Assembly (NCBI GenBank): GCA_910577635.1
Contig: CAJTNR010000011.1
Span: 1-64,000, forward strand
DNA: 64,000 bases
Direction of reading: 5' to 3'
DNA from: an uncultured Vampirovibrio sp.
GTDB taxonomy: Bacteria; Cyanobacteriota; Vampirovibrionia; Gastranaerophilales; Gastranaerophilaceae
Every line of letters begins with the position of its first letter. Within the stretch, counting starts at the first letter, position 1. The notes beneath the pieces were generated by a model, which saw only the letters and a program-made list of their open reading frames with translations, ran no database searches and was not told where the DNA came from. This document shows positions 43,889 through 53,288 of this stretch, one piece after another. The position numbers and the translations under genes are program-made.

Positions 43889-44488
43889 ATGGAATACACA
43901 AAACCCTTAGCAAGATTAATAGAATACTTCCAAAAGCTTCCTTCAATCGGACCTAAAACCGCTATGAGATTAGCTTTATATATTGTTAAAATGAGCGAAC
44001 AAGAGGTTTCGAACTTTGCCCAAGCGCTTCTTGATGCAAAATCCAGAATATCTTATTGCGAGACTTGTTTTAATATGAGCTGTTCTAATCCTTGTGAAAT
44101 TTGTTCAGATAATCAAAGGAATAAAACTATTGTTTGCGTTGTTGCTGAAACTAAAGACCTTATGGCAATTGAAAAAACGAATGAATATCAAGGATTATAC
44201 CATGTTTTGCAAGGATTGATTTCTCCGATAGATGGAATTGGACCTGATGATATTAGAATCAAGGAACTATTATACAGAGTAGCAAATAATGATATTAAAG
44301 AAGTAATTCTCGCTCTTAATCCTTCTGTTGAAGGAGAAGCAACAAGTTTATATTTGTGCAAACTATTAAAACCTTTCAATATTAAAATTACAAGGATTGC
44401 ATTCGGTCTTCCAATGGGTTCTGAACTTGAATACGCTGATGAAATGACCCTAACAAGAGCACTGGAAGGAAGGGTTGAAATAGAATAA
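43889..44488 (+). CDS. recR: Recombination protein RecR
   Basis: A 199-residue RecFOR-pathway protein that helps load RecA onto gapped DNA. It has the helix-hairpin-helix (KLPSIGPKTAMRLALYI), a four-cysteine zinc finger (CETCFNMSCSNPCEIC), and a Toprim domain (TIVCVVAETKDLMAIEKT ... LALNPSVEGEATSLYL) in family order. Normal length. In an operon with the YbaB gene and closed by a palindromic terminator. Confidence 0.97.
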   Translation: MEYTKPLARLIEYFQKLPSIGPKTAMRLALYIVKMSEQEVSNFAQALLDAKSRISYCETCFNMSCSNPCEICSDNQRNKTIVCVVAETKDLMAIEKTNEYQGLYHVLQGLISPIDGIGPDDIRIKELLYRVANNDIKEVILALNPSVEGEATSLYLCKLLKPFNIKITRIAFGLPMGSELEYADEMTLTRALEGRVEIE

Positions 44489-44494
44489 AGGAAA

Positions 44495-44516
44495 GGAGCT
44501 TTTTTAAAAAAGCTCC
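44495..44516. terminator. Terminator between recR and emrB
   Basis: A 22-bp perfect palindrome, GGAGCTTTTTT/AAAAAAGCTCC. It probably stops recR transcripts; read from the minus strand it is followed by a T-rich stretch suited to ending the emrAB transcript. Confidence 0.65.
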
Positions 44517-44530
44517 CTGGTTGAGTTTAA

Positions 44531-46087
44531 TTATGAATTTTTTTGTTTTTTAATTCCTTTAATAAAGAAAATAAGCGGAATAATAACTAAACAAGCAAGA
44601 GCGCAAATTTCAAAGGTATCTCGAAAAGCACCCATGTTAGCCTGCTGGAGCATTTGATTATACAGAGTATTTTGAGCCAGATAATTTGCACTGTTATAAT
44701 CCAAAGAATGAGAGTTCATAAAAGCTCCTGTATAAGTTTGGAGTCTTTCTAGAAAATTATCATTCATGTTGTTTAAATTATCAACCAAAAAACTCTGGTG
44801 AGCCTGTGCTCTTCTTGAAATCAGGGTTGTAACAATTGAAGTTCCTATTGCACCCCCTAAATTTTTAAGCAAGTTCTGAACCCCTGAAGCATTTGTCATT
44901 TGCTCGTTTTTAAGTGTTATTGTAGATAGTGTTATAATTGGAATCATGCTCATTGCCATTCCTACGCCCATGATAAAATTAGGAATTGCAATATTGAGGG
45001 TAGATATTTGTAAATTGAGCTCACAGAGCATAAACCCGGCAAAGCTCAGCAAAATTAATCCAATGGTAACCAATATCTTGTTATCGATTTTAGAGCCTAT
45101 TGTTCCTATAAAAATAACCGTTGAAAGCGCTCCTATTCCTCTTGGCATCATTGCAAGACCGGATAAATATGCATCATAGCCCATTAACCCCTGCAAAAAT
45201 TGGGGTAATATCGCTAAAGAGGCAAGTAAAACCCCCTGCATTACAATTTGTACAAGTGTTCCAAGTGAAAAATTAGCGTCTTTAAAAACTTTAAGGTCAA
45301 TAAGAGAATCTTTTTTAGTCGCTTGAATATAGAAAAACCAAAGTGCAAAAACAACTGCAAAAAGAGTCATCCAGCAAACCCAGCTTGAACCAAACCAATC
45401 TGCGTCGTTTCCTTTATCAAGCACTATTTGCATGCAGCTCAACCAGCCGATTAGAGCAAAAAACCCTAAAGAATCAATTTTTACATTTTTTTGTTTTCTG
45501 GCATATGGCGGATCCTCAATGTATTCTCTAGCGAGATAAACAGCGAGAATTCCTATTGGAATATTGATAAAATATATAAAAGGCCAGGACCAATTGGTTG
45601 TAATCCACCCTCCTAAAACAGGTCCTATAATTGGAGCAATTACAACAACAAGCCCGAATAACGCCATTGATTGAGCTCTTTTTTCAACAGGAAAAAGTTC
45701 AAGGTTGATTGCCTGCGCTAAAGGTAAAAGCACCCCTCCTCCAAAACCTTGAAGAATTCTTGTTAAAACCATCATAGGAAGACTATTAGCTAATCCGCAC
45801 AACAAAGAAGAAACGGTAAACAGGATTATTCCTGCTATAAAAAAGTTTTTTCTTCCCATGAATTTACTAAAAAAATCAACAGAAGGAATTGCAATCCCCG
45901 ATGCAATTAAATAACTCGTCAAAACCCAGGTGCTTTCCTGTCTTGACACGGAAAAAGATCCTGCCATATAAGGAAGTGCAACATTTGCAATGGTTTCATC
46001 CAAAACAAACATAAATGCTGCAACCATAAGAGGAATACAGGTAAGCCAAGGATTATGGGAAGGTTTCCAGGGTATTTGCTGCGCCAT
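44531..46087 (-). CDS. DHA2-family multidrug transporter (EmrB type)
   Basis: A 518-residue MFS transporter with about 14 membrane segments. Hallmarks: FVLDETIANVALPYMAGSFS near TM1, STWVLTSYLIASGIAIPSVD, and motif C of drug antiporters in TM5 (GLVVVIAPIIGPVLGGW). It exports drugs by proton antiport through the adaptor and an outer-membrane channel. Its ATG overlaps the stop of the adaptor gene, and a MarR regulator heads the operon. A TolC-like channel gene lies divergently upstream, giving a full tripartite pump. Confidence 0.93.
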   Translation of the reverse strand: MAQQIPWKPSHNPWLTCIPLMVAAFMFVLDETIANVALPYMAGSFSVSRQESTWVLTSYLIASGIAIPSVDFFSKFMGRKNFFIAGIILFTVSSLLCGLANSLPMMVLTRILQGFGGGVLLPLAQAINLELFPVEKRAQSMALFGLVVVIAPIIGPVLGGWITTNWSWPFIYFINIPIGILAVYLAREYIEDPPYARKQKNVKIDSLGFFALIGWLSCMQIVLDKGNDADWFGSSWVCWMTLFAVVFALWFFYIQATKKDSLIDLKVFKDANFSLGTLVQIVMQGVLLASLAILPQFLQGLMGYDAYLSGLAMMPRGIGALSTVIFIGTIGSKIDNKILVTIGLILLSFAGFMLCELNLQISTLNIAIPNFIMGVGMAMSMIPIITLSTITLKNEQMTNASGVQNLLKNLGGAIGTSIVTTLISRRAQAHQSFLVDNLNNMNDNFLERLQTYTGAFMNSHSLDYNSANYLAQNTLYNQMLQQANMGAFRDTFEICALACLVIIPLIFFIKGIKKQKNS

Positions 46088-47061
46088 TATTTTATCCTGA
46101 CTTTTGGAACTACACTCATGCCTGAAACAATTGTAAATTCTTCTTTATTAATCGGCTCATCAAACACAATTTTAACAGGAATTCTTTGAACAATTTTAAC
46201 AAACGATCCAACCGCATTCTCCGGAGGAAATAAGCTGGATTTAGCGCCAGAAGCTCTTTGAATTGAGTCAATTCTGCCCTTGAACTTATGATTAGGATAA
46301 GCATCCACCTTAATTTCAACCTCTTGATTGGGCTTGAATTTCCCAACCTGATTTTCTTTAAAATTTGCAACAATCCAAACTTTATCAGGAACAATTGCAA
46401 ATAAGGGAGATCCAACAGAAACATATGCGCCTTTTTCTATCCGGCGGTTAGTAACCACCCCTGTATTAGGCGCAATGACGGTTGTATATTCTAAGTTAAG
46501 CTTAGCCTGCTTGAGAATTGCTTCAAGCACCTTTAAGTCAGCATCTGCAACATTTTGTCCGTTTGAGAAGATATCCTCTTTTGCTCTTGTTTGACTTGCA
46601 AGGGCATTATCATAAGCAGTCTGCGCTTTATCCAGTGTTTGTTTTGAAACCGCCCCTTCGCTATAAAGAGCACGATAGCGCTCAAGATCAGCTTTTGCAA
46701 GCTTGATTTCAGAATCCCTTGCTGATAAAGTTGCTTTTGCGCTTTTTTGGTTAAGAAGCGCTTTTTTATAGTTAGCAAGAGCTTGTTTATATTTTTCAAC
46801 ATAAACCTCATCATCAATTTTTGCTACAACATCGCCTTTTTTAACTTCTTTGTTATCTTCAATATAACTTTCAACAATATGTCCTGCAACCTTTGGGGTT
46901 ACCTGGATTATATCCGCTTCAATATAAGCATCATCAGTGGATTCAAATTTACTTTCATTAAATAAATATAAACCCGCTAAAAGCCCTATAACAACTACAA
47001 GCGGAATTATAAATTTTCTTTTTTTTGATTTTTTTTCTGTTTGAATATCTTCACTAGACAT
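46087..47061 (-). CDS. Membrane-fusion (adaptor) protein, EmrA/HlyD type
   Basis: A 324-residue periplasmic adaptor with one N-terminal membrane anchor (KFIIPLVVVIGLLAGLYLF). The lipoyl half-motifs are STDDAYIEADIIQVTPKVAG and TVIAPNTGVVTNRRIEKGAY, separated by a ~75-residue coiled-coil hairpin. The beta-barrel follows (VWIVANFKENQVGKFKPNQE). It bridges the EmrB-like pump to the outer-membrane factor. It is translationally coupled to emrB and lies 9 bp after the MarR gene. Confidence 0.93.
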   Translation of the reverse strand: MSSEDIQTEKKSKKRKFIIPLVVVIGLLAGLYLFNESKFESTDDAYIEADIIQVTPKVAGHIVESYIEDNKEVKKGDVVAKIDDEVYVEKYKQALANYKKALLNQKSAKATLSARDSEIKLAKADLERYRALYSEGAVSKQTLDKAQTAYDNALASQTRAKEDIFSNGQNVADADLKVLEAILKQAKLNLEYTTVIAPNTGVVTNRRIEKGAYVSVGSPLFAIVPDKVWIVANFKENQVGKFKPNQEVEIKVDAYPNHKFKGRIDSIQRASGAKSSLFPPENAVGSFVKIVQRIPVKIVFDEPINKEEFTIVSGMSVVPKVRIK

Positions 47062-47070
47062 TTTCTGCTC

Positions 47071-47526
47071 CTATATATTCGTTTTAACTGATTTTTCAAC
47101 AACTTTTCTAAATTTTTGCAGCGATTTTTTAATATTTTCAATTCCTTCTTTGGAAAATTCATCTTCAACCTTTTGAATAACAGGTTTAAAGGCTGATAGC
47201 GTGGAATCGATTAATTCTTTTCCTTTTTTTGTTGCACTTAGAATTTTAACAGGTCTATTATTTTTAATATTGAGCGTAATTTCAATTAAACCCTTTTCTT
47301 TAAGTGTTTTAGCCAGTTTTCCAGTATTTGCCCTGTCTTTTAGGATGATTCTTGCTAAATCCCTCTGGCAGCAGTTATTTGTTTCACAAATTATTGACAA
47401 AGCCAAATGCTCTGTTGCGCTGACTCCAAAATCCATTTCTTTAAAGATTTGGTCAAATAATTTGTCGAAATATTTAGCTGTTGAATTAATTTGATAGAAT
47501 AAACTATTCTCGTACTTTGTTTTCAT
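47071..47526 (-). CDS. MarR-family transcriptional regulator
   Basis: A winged-helix repressor of 151 residues if started at ATG 47526. A further upstream ATG (47571) would place a strong palindrome inside the coding region, so I prefer the shorter form, though its SD is weak. The winged helix spans GVSATEHLALSIICETNNCC, QRDLARIILKDRANTGKLAK and LKEKGLIEITLNIKNNRPVK. It would repress the emrAB operon it heads and perhaps the divergent channel gene, being released by a drug-like ligand. Confidence 0.9.
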   Translation of the reverse strand: MKTKYENSLFYQINSTAKYFDKLFDQIFKEMDFGVSATEHLALSIICETNNCCQRDLARIILKDRANTGKLAKTLKEKGLIEITLNIKNNRPVKILSATKKGKELIDSTLSAFKPVIQKVEDEFSKEGIENIKKSLQKFRKVVEKSVKTNI

Positions 47527-47538
47527 AATTTTTTCTAA

Positions 47539-47570
47539 TGTTGTAAAAATAACTTGTTGCTTTTGCAACA
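47539..47570. promoter_or_regulatory. MarR-type operator
   Basis: TGTTGC (47555-47560), TTTT, GCAACA (47565-47570) is a perfect palindrome, with an extra half-site TGTTGT at 47539-47544. It lies between the marR-emrAB and tolC-like genes, so one repressor could control both. Confidence 0.65.
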
Positions 47571-47624
47571 TTAATATGCTACCATTCTATTGTAAAAAAT
47601 GCAAATAAAATTTTTGAGGATAAT

Positions 47625-48977
47625 ATGAAAAAAATATTACTTGTTTGTTTACTAGCTGGTTTTAGTTTTGGTTTTATAATAAACCCCTCTTTTGCAATTC
47701 TTGAATCCGGCAAAAAAATTGAATCTAAAACTACTATTTTTGATACAATTAACTTTGATTGGTGGAAACAACACAACGACCCCTATTTAGAAGGTTATAT
47801 TATAACGGCTTTGGAAAAAAACTACGATATTAAAACAGCGAAACTTAAAATTGAACAGGCAGGGTTAGCTGTTCAAGCCCAAAAGGCTGATTCAATGCCG
47901 CAGGTTTCAATTGGAGCAAGCCCGATTCTTGGAAAATTTCCTGATTCAACAAAAAGCCAGGGGAGTTTTGCAATGCCTGTAATTGCAAGCTGGGAACTTG
48001 ATTTGTTTTTAAAAAACTACGATAAAACAAAAGCTCAAAAGTCTTTGTTAAAAGGGACAATATATCAAAGCGAAGCTTTAAATATTGCAATTGTATCACA
48101 AGTCGCAGCAGCTTATTACAACATTGTCAAACTGGATAAAATTATCGAAATTCAGGAAAAATTGACTAAAGATAGAGAAGATATTTATTCTTTAAAGAAA
48201 ATTGCAAACAAAGAAGGACTATGCTCAACTAATGACTTAATCTTAGCTCAAAAAGCCTATATTCTATCTAACAATGACTTGCTTGACTTAAAAAAGACAA
48301 GACAAAACGCGCTCAATGCTCTTGCGGTTTTAATCGGCGATAGTGCCAATAATACAAAAGAATATGAAAGAATTTCTTTTGATTCTTTATCTGATGATTT
48401 TACAATTCCTGCTGAAATTAGCTCTGAAGTTATTATTAACCGTCCTGATTACAAGGCTATAGAAAAACAATTGGAAGCAAGCGGAATTGATGTAAGGGTA
48501 GCTAAAAAAGAGTTTTTGCCGACAATTAATATCCTTGGGTTAATGACTTTTATAGCTTCAAGCGGATCAAGTTTTAATTGGAGCAATGCTTTTTCGCTTC
48601 TAGGAGGAAGTGCTAATTTGCCTTTGTTTACAGGGTTTAAAAGAGTTGCGAATTTGAAATTAAAGAAGAATAAATATGAACAAGTGTTAAATGATTATCA
48701 AAAAACTAATCTTATTGCGATTCAAGAAATCAATGATTCTTTGTTTAACTTAAAAACTGATAAACAAAAACTCCTCAACAACAAAAAAGCATTTGAAATT
48801 CAAAAAAAGGATTATGGATACTCCCAAACCAAGTTTAAATTAGGAACAATATCAAAACTTGATTTATTACAGGAGAAAGAAGCTCTTTTGTACACGCAGC
48901 AGCTTTTAATAAACGCAAAAACCGATTGTTTTATTGATAGAATAAGTTTATATAAAACAACAGGAGCCCGTTTATGA
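47625..48977 (+). CDS. Outer-membrane factor (NodT/TolC type)
   Basis: A 450-residue efflux channel subunit. The signal peptide (KKILLVCLLAGFSFGF ... SFA) shows no lipobox cysteine, unlike many OprM relatives. Family features are DWWKQHNDPYLEGYIITALE with KNYDIKTAKLKIEQAG, then PQVSIGASP, and a second repeat ending with LGTISKLDLLQEKEALLYTQ. Divergent from marR-emrA-emrB and so probably the outer-membrane partner of that pump. The end overlaps the next gene by 4 bp (ATGA), an unexpected coupling to a protease gene. Confidence 0.9.
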   Translation: MKKILLVCLLAGFSFGFIINPSFAILESGKKIESKTTIFDTINFDWWKQHNDPYLEGYIITALEKNYDIKTAKLKIEQAGLAVQAQKADSMPQVSIGASPILGKFPDSTKSQGSFAMPVIASWELDLFLKNYDKTKAQKSLLKGTIYQSEALNIAIVSQVAAAYYNIVKLDKIIEIQEKLTKDREDIYSLKKIANKEGLCSTNDLILAQKAYILSNNDLLDLKKTRQNALNALAVLIGDSANNTKEYERISFDSLSDDFTIPAEISSEVIINRPDYKAIEKQLEASGIDVRVAKKEFLPTINILGLMTFIASSGSSFNWSNAFSLLGGSANLPLFTGFKRVANLKLKKNKYEQVLNDYQKTNLIAIQEINDSLFNLKTDKQKLLNNKKAFEIQKKDYGYSQTKFKLGTISKLDLLQEKEALLYTQQLLINAKTDCFIDRISLYKTTGARL

Positions 48978-49879
48978 ATTTGAATTTAGCAAAAACAACT
49001 GTTTTTTTAACAATGTTTCTATTGTTATCAAATATTACCTTAGCTCAAACAAGACAAGAGGAACTTATTTTAGACCTCAATAAGTGTGATAATTATTATA
49101 ACTCACAAGATAGATTAAAAGCAAAAAATTGCTATGGCACTATGGTTTCTAAGTATTCAACTACAAAAGATACATATGCAATTCCAACAATAAGATTCAA
49201 CTATGGTTTAACTCTTCTTAATTTAAATGAATATACAAAAGCAAAAAGTGAATTTATTTATGTTGCAACACATGAAAAAAATAATCAAAGAATTGTTCAA
49301 TCCTCTAAAGATTACATTGCAAAAATTGATAATATCCTAGCTGAAATAAAAAAAGCAAACTCAAAAGACAAAGGGGATTATTACTCCTCCCTCGATGCTG
49401 TTACAAGATGGAGTAATCCGACAAATCTTGCAGTTTACATTAAAGGATCAGGATCTAAAGAACAAATTCTAAAAAAAGCTTTTTATATATGGGATGAAAA
49501 AACTTCTACAATAAGATTTAGATACGTAAGAACAGCTCAAGAAGCCGATATTATTGCAATGATTGCTCCTATATCGCAAATAAACAAAGAATCAAAACAA
49601 ACAGTAGGGGTTACAAAGTTTAGCTATAAAATGTACTTAAATAAAAAATATTTTAAAACAGCCTATATTAAAGTTTCATATCAAGATATTAACTCAACAA
49701 ATCTTTCCAATGCCGAGATTCTTGCTATAGCGCTTCATGAAGTGGGGCATAGTTTAGGAATAATTTCCCATAGTGACAATAAAAACGATATAATGTATCC
49801 TGATACATCAAGCTATAGGATATTTTCACCCTCTAATCGCGATATTAATACGCTGGAGAAAATTTATAAGCTTTATTGA
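48974..49879 (+). CDS. Secreted matrixin-like metalloprotease, 301 aa
   Basis: The signal peptide (TTVFLTMFLLLSNITLAQT) is followed by a TPR-like helical region (about residues 30-120) and a matrixin domain. The zinc motif is HEVGHSLGIISHS with one residue more than the standard HExxHxxGxxH before the third His. This HExxHxxGxxxHS variant is, as I recall, usual in cyanobacterial relatives. The Met-turn is NDIMYPD. It is translationally coupled to the outer-membrane factor gene, which suggests a role at the outer membrane or export by a linked route (inference). Confidence 0.82.
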   Translation: MNLNLAKTTVFLTMFLLLSNITLAQTRQEELILDLNKCDNYYNSQDRLKAKNCYGTMVSKYSTTKDTYAIPTIRFNYGLTLLNLNEYTKAKSEFIYVATHEKNNQRIVQSSKDYIAKIDNILAEIKKANSKDKGDYYSSLDAVTRWSNPTNLAVYIKGSGSKEQILKKAFYIWDEKTSTIRFRYVRTAQEADIIAMIAPISQINKESKQTVGVTKFSYKMYLNKKYFKTAYIKVSYQDINSTNLSNAEILAIALHEVGHSLGIISHSDNKNDIMYPDTSSYRIFSPSNRDINTLEKIYKLY

Positions 49880-51813
49880 ATAAATTGCTCAGCGCGAGCT
49901 AAAACTTTGTCTGCTTTAGTGAATGCTTGATTTAATTCCTGGTTTTTAGCATCACTAACTGAACTTTTTGCAATAAAGTCACTCTTAGGGATATAAGTTA
50001 CAGTATCAATATTTTTATTCTCTTCTTTTATAGGATTGTTTTCGCTGAAAGGATTGTTTTCTGCTTCATTAGAAGCAGAAACATTCAAGTTATTTGGGGT
50101 TTTTATAGTTTCTTTTTGTTTTTTAAGCAAAGCTTCAGTTGCAGGACTAAGTTTTGTCGGTTTTTGTTTAATTTCTTTACCATCTAATAAATCAAGCATT
50201 AATTTAGGATTTGCGCCGACTTCTCTTAATAACATAGGGTCGTTTTGAAGTTTTTGAAGAGCAGCAGGGTTACTTTGAATTTTTTCCAATAATTCCCCTC
50301 TTGTTATTCCAAGTTCAGGAATAATCGTATTTTTCTGTTCTTCAATAAGCTTTTTTTGCGCTTCTTCGTTTTTATCATAGGGTTTTCCAAAAACTTTATG
50401 AATCACATTGTAAATCGGTTTTTGAATCATTGGTGAAAAAACACGCATCATAAGACCGAATCTTAATGCTAAGCCAGCACCTCTTATCAAAATATTGCTT
50501 GTTCCTGCATCAAGATATTTTCCTGCTTTATCATATCTTGCAAGACCCATGCCGAAAAATTTACCTGCTTGTTTTAAGCACGTGGAAATAATTCCATTAC
50601 CCTTAAGGTTTTTTAAACTTGCCAATCCATAAGTAGCACCGAATGCTATAGGAGTTGCTATTGCAATTGAGCCCATGGTCCCGACAAAGTCATCTGCTAA
50701 AGTTGCTGCTTTTTTACCCTTAGGTGCATCTTGAACATTATTGTACAAACCAAAAATTTGCAATCCTAAGAAAAATCCCATGCCGGATTTGTCATTAACA
50801 AAGTTTGTAATTGACTCCATTGGAACAGTTAAGGACCTCTGGACGAGTTTTCCAGCGCCAGTTTGTGCTAAGGAGCCATTTACAACATTAAACTTAACAA
50901 GTGAATCTCCTAAGTTGCCGCGGCAGAAAGAGAAGTTTTTATTGAATTTTTTACCAATTGAGTTGATAACATTAACAGGCCACCAGCCCCCTATGGGTCC
51001 GCCTTTCATATTGACATTTTGAAATAAAGAAAATTTGCTTTCCTTTTGCATTTTGTTGAAAAAGTCAAGTAGTTCTTGATTATTTTTGAGACCGTGAAAG
51101 TCTTTAATATACTTGGTTAAATTTTGACAAATTTCTCTATTGGTTAAATTTTCAGGGTTTTTGTACAGATCCTCTACTATTTTCTCTGCGTTTTTGTCGC
51201 CGACAAGATCCTTAAGGCATTTGGCTGCTTTTTGAAAATCAGGATTTTTAGAATCAACTCCAGCTTTTTTCAAGCTTGTTTTTAGAATATCAACAGGAGT
51301 TAAGCTGAAAATTGAGGTAAAACCTGCCCCATAACCCCTAAAAGCATTGCATCTTTGTTTTGCTTTTCTATTCTTTAAGGTTTCTGAAATATCATCAATT
51401 GTTTTAGAATGGTTTTTTAAGAAATTTCCGATTGATTCTTTCTTTTTAGAAATTCCACTGGTAATAGATTTATACAAATTACTTTTGTTTAAAAACGCAT
51501 CAACATTTAAACCCAATTGAGCCATTTTATTAGAGCTTTTATTTGCTATTGCTGCACCTATAAAAACAGTTCCTGCAGTTAGGGCTAAAGAAGTAAAGAA
51601 TTTTTTAATATTGTCAGAACCAATATTATTAATCATTCTTCCAAAAAAACCGTTTTTAGATTTTTCAATTTCTTTTTTTGCAAACTCGGCTGTGTCTTGT
51701 TTTAGTTTTTCTTTATCGAGCGCAGTAAAATTCTCCTTACTGTCCAACCTTTGCTGGATTTCAGGAGAATTTATCTGATTAATATTAGAATTTTGAAAAG
51801 AAACACTGCTCAT
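49873..51813 (-). CDS. Large orphan membrane protein, 646 aa
   Basis: The start MSSVSFQNSNINQINSPEIQ recalls the short N-terminal motifs of other orphan proteins here. A hydrophobic segment lies at ~70-90 (FFTSLALTAGTVFIGAAIAN) and others at ~345-460 (GFFLGLQIFGLYN, GSIAIATPIAFGATYGLASL, RGAGLALRFGLMMRVFSPMI). The C-terminal 150 residues are hydrophilic, with a run of short helices (ELLEKIQSNPAALQKLQNDP). It has the same general build as the duplicated 680-residue proteins, but I see no alignable repeat module. Convergent 7-bp overlap with the secreted matrixin gene. Function unknown. Confidence 0.65.
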   Translation of the reverse strand: MSSVSFQNSNINQINSPEIQQRLDSKENFTALDKEKLKQDTAEFAKKEIEKSKNGFFGRMINNIGSDNIKKFFTSLALTAGTVFIGAAIANKSSNKMAQLGLNVDAFLNKSNLYKSITSGISKKKESIGNFLKNHSKTIDDISETLKNRKAKQRCNAFRGYGAGFTSIFSLTPVDILKTSLKKAGVDSKNPDFQKAAKCLKDLVGDKNAEKIVEDLYKNPENLTNREICQNLTKYIKDFHGLKNNQELLDFFNKMQKESKFSLFQNVNMKGGPIGGWWPVNVINSIGKKFNKNFSFCRGNLGDSLVKFNVVNGSLAQTGAGKLVQRSLTVPMESITNFVNDKSGMGFFLGLQIFGLYNNVQDAPKGKKAATLADDFVGTMGSIAIATPIAFGATYGLASLKNLKGNGIISTCLKQAGKFFGMGLARYDKAGKYLDAGTSNILIRGAGLALRFGLMMRVFSPMIQKPIYNVIHKVFGKPYDKNEEAQKKLIEEQKNTIIPELGITRGELLEKIQSNPAALQKLQNDPMLLREVGANPKLMLDLLDGKEIKQKPTKLSPATEALLKKQKETIKTPNNLNVSASNEAENNPFSENNPIKEENKNIDTVTYIPKSDFIAKSSVSDAKNQELNQAFTKADKVLARAEQFIQ

Positions 51814-51853
51814 ACTTTAATAAAAACTTCTAAATACTATTAATTGCTAAAAA

Positions 51854-51928
51854 TTATGCGATTCGATACTTTTTGTCATATTCATTAACCTTATTTAAAA
51901 CTGCAGTCAAAAAAGTAATAATCTTCAT
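51854..51928 (-). CDS. Possible 24-aa peptide with strong SD
   Basis: ATG 51928 is preceded by an excellent Shine-Dalgarno sequence (TTAGGAGAGAA). The 24-residue product (KIITFLTAVLNKVNEYDKKY plus a short end) is an amphipathic helix. It sits between the DUF512 gene and the large orphan membrane-protein gene. It could be a leader peptide for the latter or a real small protein. Confidence 0.4.
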   Translation of the reverse strand: MKIITFLTAVLNKVNEYDKKYRIA

Positions 51929-51986
51929 AAGTATTCTCTCCTAATTAACCTACAATATAATTAAGTTTATAATGGTCTAAAAATTG

Positions 51987-53288
51987 CTATAAATTGTTAA
52001 TGATATTTAGAATTTCACAAAAACTGTAACAATCCTTAATTATAAAAACTTTAGAATTTTTATTCAAGTTTCTAATATCATCCACGGTTTTTCCATCTAG
52101 AAAAACTTCTTCATAGTTATCTGCTGTTTTTTTGAGCATAACAGAAGGGATTATAAGATTTTCAATCTTTTTATCCTTAATTGTGTCAATTATATCTGAC
52201 CCTGTAATTAGACCTGCAACGTTAATATCAGAGCCAAAAAACCGATTTTTTACTTCAATAACTTCAAAGTTTAAATTCTCAACTTTTATCTCTTTTTGAA
52301 ATTCCTTGAAAATTTTTGCAGCACTTTTAGCAGTTGCTATACTAAGAGTGGTTTTTTCTTTGATTTTTTTCTTTAGTTTCTTTTTTTCTTTATTAAAACT
52401 ATCAATTAAAAGCCTTATTGCCCCTACCCCGTCTTCAATCTGCAGGAAATCTCCATAATAATTTTTAGCAGGGATTTTTTCATTTGCAATTAAGAAAAAC
52501 TCATCTGAAACCATGGCAATTTGTTTTTTTATTGATAAATTAAACTCATTAACAAGTTTTATTGTTTCAAGGGCAATTTTTTTATCAACTCTTGCAAATT
52601 CTTCTTTTCTGAACTTTGAAATCCCCACAGGAACAATTGCAACTGATTTTAAGACCGATTTAAACTTTTTTAAATCATCAAGTGTGCGCTTAAGTTCTGA
52701 TCCGTCGTTATAATTAGGACAGAGCACAATTTGACCATGGAAGCTTATCTTGTTTTTCTTGAATCTTTCTAAATAATCTAAAATTAATCCTGCTTTAGGA
52801 TTTCTTGTCATTTTTTCCCTGAGTTTCGGGTTTGTAGTATGGATTGATATAAAAAGAGGAGAAATATGATATTTTTCAATTCTTTTAAAATCAGCTTCAG
52901 ATAAATTGGTCAAAGTTATATAAGTTCCTTGAATATAGGACAATCTCCAATCATCGTCTTTAACATAAAGGCTTTTTCTAAGCCCTTTTGGCTGCTGGTC
53001 CACAAAACAAAAAATGCAATGATTCTGACACTTCTTAATTGAATCAAAAACCGCACTTGTAAAGATAATCCCTAAATCTTCGTAGTATTCTTTTTCAATT
53101 TCAAATTCAACAAGCTCTCCATTGGTTTTTTTAACTAAAAGCTCAATTATTTCTTCATTAATTAAATAGCTGTATTCAATTATATCCTTAGGGGTTTGTT
53201 TATTAATTGACAGAACTTCATCCCCTTTTTGAAGCCCTAATTCAGCAGCTATTGAATCATTTATAACATTATCAATTATTATACTCAT
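51987..53288 (-). CDS. PDZ-radical SAM-DUF512 protein
   Basis: A 433-residue protein with an N-terminal PDZ-like domain (IAAELGLQKGDEVLSINKQ), a CxxxCxxC cluster site (CQNHCIFC, followed by FVDQQPKG), and the DUF512 C-terminal half (VAIVPVGISKFR, then SDEFFLIANEKIP and NYYGDFLQIEDGVG). This family is conserved in Cyanobacteria and Firmicutes, and its reaction is not established. Its start overlaps the end of the PadR-like regulator gene by 4 bp. Confidence 0.9.
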   Translation of the reverse strand: MSIIIDNVINDSIAAELGLQKGDEVLSINKQTPKDIIEYSYLINEEIIELLVKKTNGELVEFEIEKEYYEDLGIIFTSAVFDSIKKCQNHCIFCFVDQQPKGLRKSLYVKDDDWRLSYIQGTYITLTNLSEADFKRIEKYHISPLFISIHTTNPKLREKMTRNPKAGLILDYLERFKKNKISFHGQIVLCPNYNDGSELKRTLDDLKKFKSVLKSVAIVPVGISKFRKEEFARVDKKIALETIKLVNEFNLSIKKQIAMVSDEFFLIANEKIPAKNYYGDFLQIEDGVGAIRLLIDSFNKEKKKLKKKIKEKTTLSIATAKSAAKIFKEFQKEIKVENLNFEVIEVKNRFFGSDINVAGLITGSDIIDTIKDKKIENLIIPSVMLKKTADNYEEVFLDGKTVDDIRNLNKNSKVFIIKDCYSFCEILNIINNL

